This document shows, one piece after another, positions 53,828 to 55,433 of a stretch of 55,433 nt of DNA. The stretch comes from Anaerolineae bacterium (GTDB lineage: Bacteria > Chloroflexota > Anaerolineae > Promineifilales > Promineifilaceae). The translations under genes were made by a program, and so were the position numbers. Positions within the stretch are counted from its first letter, which is position 1. The number at the start of each line of letters is the position of its first letter. Below the pieces are notes generated by a model. That model was not told the DNA's origin and did no database searches. It saw only the letters and a program-made list of their open reading frames with translations. Location of the stretch: assembly GCA_030425205.1 (NCBI GenBank), contig JAUIAP010000041.1, forward strand, positions 1 to 55,433, given 5' to 3'.

Positions 53828-54114
53828 TGCATCCGACCAGATGTCATCAACGCCTCGGCTCGCTCCACGTTGCGCTTTGACCAAGGGCTTTTTGACCGTC
53901 TGTGTGAATAACGCTGCAAATAATAGGATTCGTCATAACCCTTGCGTTGACTATCAATCCAGCCATAACACAAGGCGACATCCAGCGCTTCGGAGATCGT
54001 CACAGAAGTTTTTCCTGAGCCTTTCTTGGCAATTCGCAACCACACACCACCGCTCTGGCTAAAATGAGTTTTTAACCATGTTTCCCACGCAGGGGCATTC
54101 GCGCAATCCATCAC
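53828..54114 (-). pseudogene. YdeI/OmpD-associated protein, C-terminally truncated
   Basis: N-terminal about 95 residues of a YdeI-like protein (APAWETWLKTHFSQSGGVWLRIAKKGSG, ISEALDVALCYGWIDSQRKGYDESYYLQRYSHRRSKSPWSKRNVERAEALMTSGRMQ). The family then continues for about 90 more residues, but here the DNA switches to a methyltransferase coding sequence in another frame. The open frame therefore ends in unrelated out-of-frame sequence. Start is GTG 54114 or ATG 54111. Confidence 0.72.
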
Positions 54115-54153
54115 TGGTTCATCGTTTATTGTCGTTATTCCTATCTCTTCTTT

Positions 54154-54648
54154 CTACTCAGAAAGCATGGCTGATGCGATTTGCCTAAACTGCTTAAGGT
54201 GTGAGCGTTCGTGTTCAGCCAGCCATTGTGCATAGAATTGCACCGTTCGGTCGAGTGGTTTGCCCGCGCCAGTCACGATGGCTCCGCGTTGCCAATCTTC
54301 TGGTGCTAACGATTTGAGTTGCTTCAATAACTGTGTGCGCTGTGTCGTAAAGGCGTGAAATGAGGACTGAAAATCGACCTCTCGGTAGCTGTTCTTCTCA
54401 ATCCACGTTCTGGGATTGATTGCGCGAATGGTCGGATGATCCTCAGCAAGAATCGTCGTGATGCAGCCGCCCCACACGTCGGCGCATGAGCGTAGATGGG
54501 CGAGAAGTTGCACAGCAGACCATTGATCTGGGTTGGGGGCAGTGCTTAATTGGGCGGGTGTCAAATCGGCCGAAAATCCAACAATCGCCTCTGGATTCTT
54601 CTCAAGCAGAGTCAAAATCTTCTCAATCGGCAGCAACTTTTTAGACAT
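54154..54648 (-). CDS. DinB superfamily protein
   Basis: 164 residues of the DinB/YfiT four-helix bundle type. The metal-ligand histidines are in QWSAVQLLAHLRSCADVWGG and the C-terminal WLAEHERSHLKQFRQI. Members use a divalent metal and often act as thiol- or bacillithiol-dependent transferases; the substrate is unknown. One TCGGCCGA octamer lies in the gene. Confidence 0.85.
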   Translation of the reverse strand: MSKKLLPIEKILTLLEKNPEAIVGFSADLTPAQLSTAPNPDQWSAVQLLAHLRSCADVWGGCITTILAEDHPTIRAINPRTWIEKNSYREVDFQSSFHAFTTQRTQLLKQLKSLAPEDWQRGAIVTGAGKPLDRTVQFYAQWLAEHERSHLKQFRQIASAMLSE

Positions 54649-54899
54649 GCGATAGTCCCCTTATTTTCAGAAATTGTGATAGATGCCTGAAAATCCATGC
54701 TGACCCAAGACCAGCGAGATTTCACCGCCACCCTCTTGCCTTTCGTGCCCATTCCAATGTTGCCCGATTACGTTTAGTCATGTTTTCTCCAATCACAATC
54801 GTTTCCACCGTTATGGCGCACCATTAAGATGCAATACATTTGTTCTATTATATCTTTGTTGCACTTTTGCAACAAGAATGCGTAGCGGAACTAAGAGGG

Positions 54900-55040
54900 T
54901 TAAATGCGTGGCAGTTCTCTGCCGACAAATCGCTCTTTCCCCAACAGAAAGCCGATGGCGCATTTTACATTTCTCTCGACGCTCTGTTCCGTCTTCAATT
55001 TAGCGATGTAGAGCACGATCTCTTTTTGCAAAGAAGAGAG
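54900..55040 (-). pseudogene. C-terminal fragment of a second DUF1905/YdeI-type gene
   Basis: On the minus strand it encodes SSLQKEIVLYIAKLKTEQS followed by VERNVKCAIGFLLGKERFVG and RELPRI, then TAA at 54900-54902. This is the family C terminus and is nearly identical in DNA to the matching part of the gene at 28240-28707. No N-terminal part exists; the match stops where the inverted repeat at 55041 begins. It keeps the intact family ending that the 28-kb copy lacks. Confidence 0.75.
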
Positions 55041-55108
55041 CACCTATGTTAAGGGGGGAGTCTTGCCCATTTGTAAACTTGATCCGTAACTTCCCCCTAA
55101 CATAGGTG
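55041..55108. repeat. 68-bp element with 21-bp inverted arms
   Basis: Left arm begins CACCTATGTTAAGGGGGG and the right arm (reading in from 55108) begins CACCTATGTTAGGGGGAAG; the arms share an exact 11-bp outer part. Abuts the broken end of the YdeI-type fragment. It could be a mobile-element remnant, recombination scar or a terminator hairpin. Confidence 0.55.
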
Positions 55109-55166
55109 GTTCCTTGAGATTTTTCGCCTGAATGGTTCGTGTCCGAGTTATATTCGCATAGTCATC

Positions 55167-55433
55167 TTAGTCTAATGCTGTCAGACCGCGTTTATAAAGA
55201 TTGAGGAAACAACTCATACCAATCAGCAAGCCCAGCGCAAGGAGAAGGTAGGCGGCTGTTCTGGGACTGGTTTGGTAGCGGGTCAATTCAATCTGAGTTG
55301 GTACGTTATCGAGGAGAAAACAGTCTAAATCAGCCGAATCGACATCGCCGTCGCCATCGTTGTCTATCCCATCGGTGCAAGTCGCGATCGTTGACTCAGC
55401 GCAGTTGGAATCATTCGTATCAATTTGGAAATC
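55167..55433 (-). CDS. Secreted protein with calcium-loop motif and C-terminal anchor, partial
   Basis: Last 88 residues of a gene that continues beyond the window (stop TAA 55167-55169). Contains CTDGIDNDGDGDVDSADLDC, an Asp-rich loop like those of thrombospondin-type-3/EF-hand modules flanked by cysteines. A single membrane helix follows (TAAYLLLALGLLIGMSCFL), with a short basic tail. Likely an exported, membrane-anchored surface protein. The size and N-terminal domains are unknown. Confidence 0.8.
   Translation of the reverse strand, partial: DFQIDTNDSNCAESTIATCTDGIDNDGDGDVDSADLDCFLLDNVPTQIELTRYQTSPRTAAYLLLALGLLIGMSCFLNLYKRGLTALD

Larger units (their letters stand above)
3306..54574. repeat. 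Highly iterated palindrome TCGGCCGA (HIP1-like), dispersed
   Basis: About 68 copies by hand count, where equal base use predicts about 0.85 in 55.4 kb. First base positions (within 1-2 nt) include 3306, 7541, 8234, 10031, 12839, 14702, 18333, 21853, 23202, 26517, 27154, 32083, 33026, 36063, 37580, 41252, 43031, 45988, 48138, 49468, 51586 and 54567. Nearly all are flanked by A or T on both sides. Copies fall in all three codon frames (Ser-Ala-Glu, Ile/Phe-Gly-Arg, Arg-Pro) and a few are intergenic, so selection is on DNA, not on protein. Copies are absent from the insertion sequence and scarce in 1-7 kb, 15-17 kb, 24-26 kb, 28-30.5 kb and 50-54 kb. Confidence 0.9.
54649..55166. other. Intergenic region with gene remnant and inverted repeat
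   Basis: Apart from the YdeI-type fragment (54900-55040) and the inverted repeat (55041-55108), I see no gene. A plus-strand open stretch at 54840-55052 is only the antisense of the fragment. Confidence 0.5.

Noticed and set aside
54840..55052. Plus-strand 70-codon open frame
   Set aside because: It is the antisense of the YdeI-type fragment on the minus strand; the same antisense pattern appears against the intact gene at 28585-28842.
1..55433. tRNA genes, rRNA genes, CRISPR arrays, replication origin
   Set aside because: I looked for typical T-loop strings, spaced direct repeats and DnaA-box clusters and found none.

Overview
The window looks like a chromosomal segment of a large-genome Chloroflexota bacterium (Anaerolineae/Caldilineales-like). 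This rests on gene style, not on a marker gene: a SARP-type BTAD/NB-ARC/TPR regulator, AAA_35-like STAND ATPases fused to TIR or WD40 domains, membrane-anchored PQQ-like and WD40 beta-propellers, and many lipoproteins with Pro/Thr-rich linkers. I see no rRNA, tRNA, CRISPR array or replication origin.

Layout. 0-10 kb: a complete ISKra4-family insertion sequence (173-1747, 25-bp inverted repeats, 9-bp target duplication ATTAAATTG) sits inside a broken gene just upstream of a hybrid histidine kinase that has no sensor domain. A LuxR-type response regulator, an M48 protease, a LysM protein, a GH5 lipoprotein and a hypothetical lipoprotein follow. 10-24 kb: a SARP regulator; an SRPBCC/membrane protein/dihaem cytochrome c cluster; a zinc-protease-like lipoprotein; two decayed fragments; a coupled SIS isomerase, BadF-type sugar kinase and GH4 glycosidase operon; DUF1772; an OmpR-type two-component system; an NAD(P)-binding protein. 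24-31 kb: a BtrH_N-like protein, a VOC protein behind tandem palindromic operators, an AraC/B3-4/LysE operon, a DUF1905/YdeI protein coupled to a class C serine hydrolase, and two broken genes (isoprenylcysteine-methyltransferase-like with an amber codon, and a MarR fragment). 31-48 kb: an all-minus-strand island with an HTH-TIR-STAND protein, a STAND-WD40 protein, three paralogous PQQ-like propellers, a WD40 protein and several lipoproteins and membrane proteins. 48-55 kb: small accessory genes (AraC, EamA, VOC, DoxX, DinB) mixed with deletion-scarred gene remnants.

Two signals stand out. (1) The octamer TCGGCCGA, usually as WTCGGCCGAW, occurs about 68 times by hand count where about one is expected by chance. 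It falls in all reading frames and resembles the cyanobacterial HIP1 palindrome. It is absent from the IS and sparse in the segments that look acquired. (2) Five minus-strand transcription units in the 31-48 kb island share one promoter architecture: a near-palindrome TGACRAAAWTTTGTM, exactly 12 nt, a TANNNT -10-like hexamer, then only 6-7 nt to the ATG. This predicts leaderless mRNAs under one regulator and ties the beta-propeller/STAND genes into one regulon. It is the best candidate here for an undescribed system.
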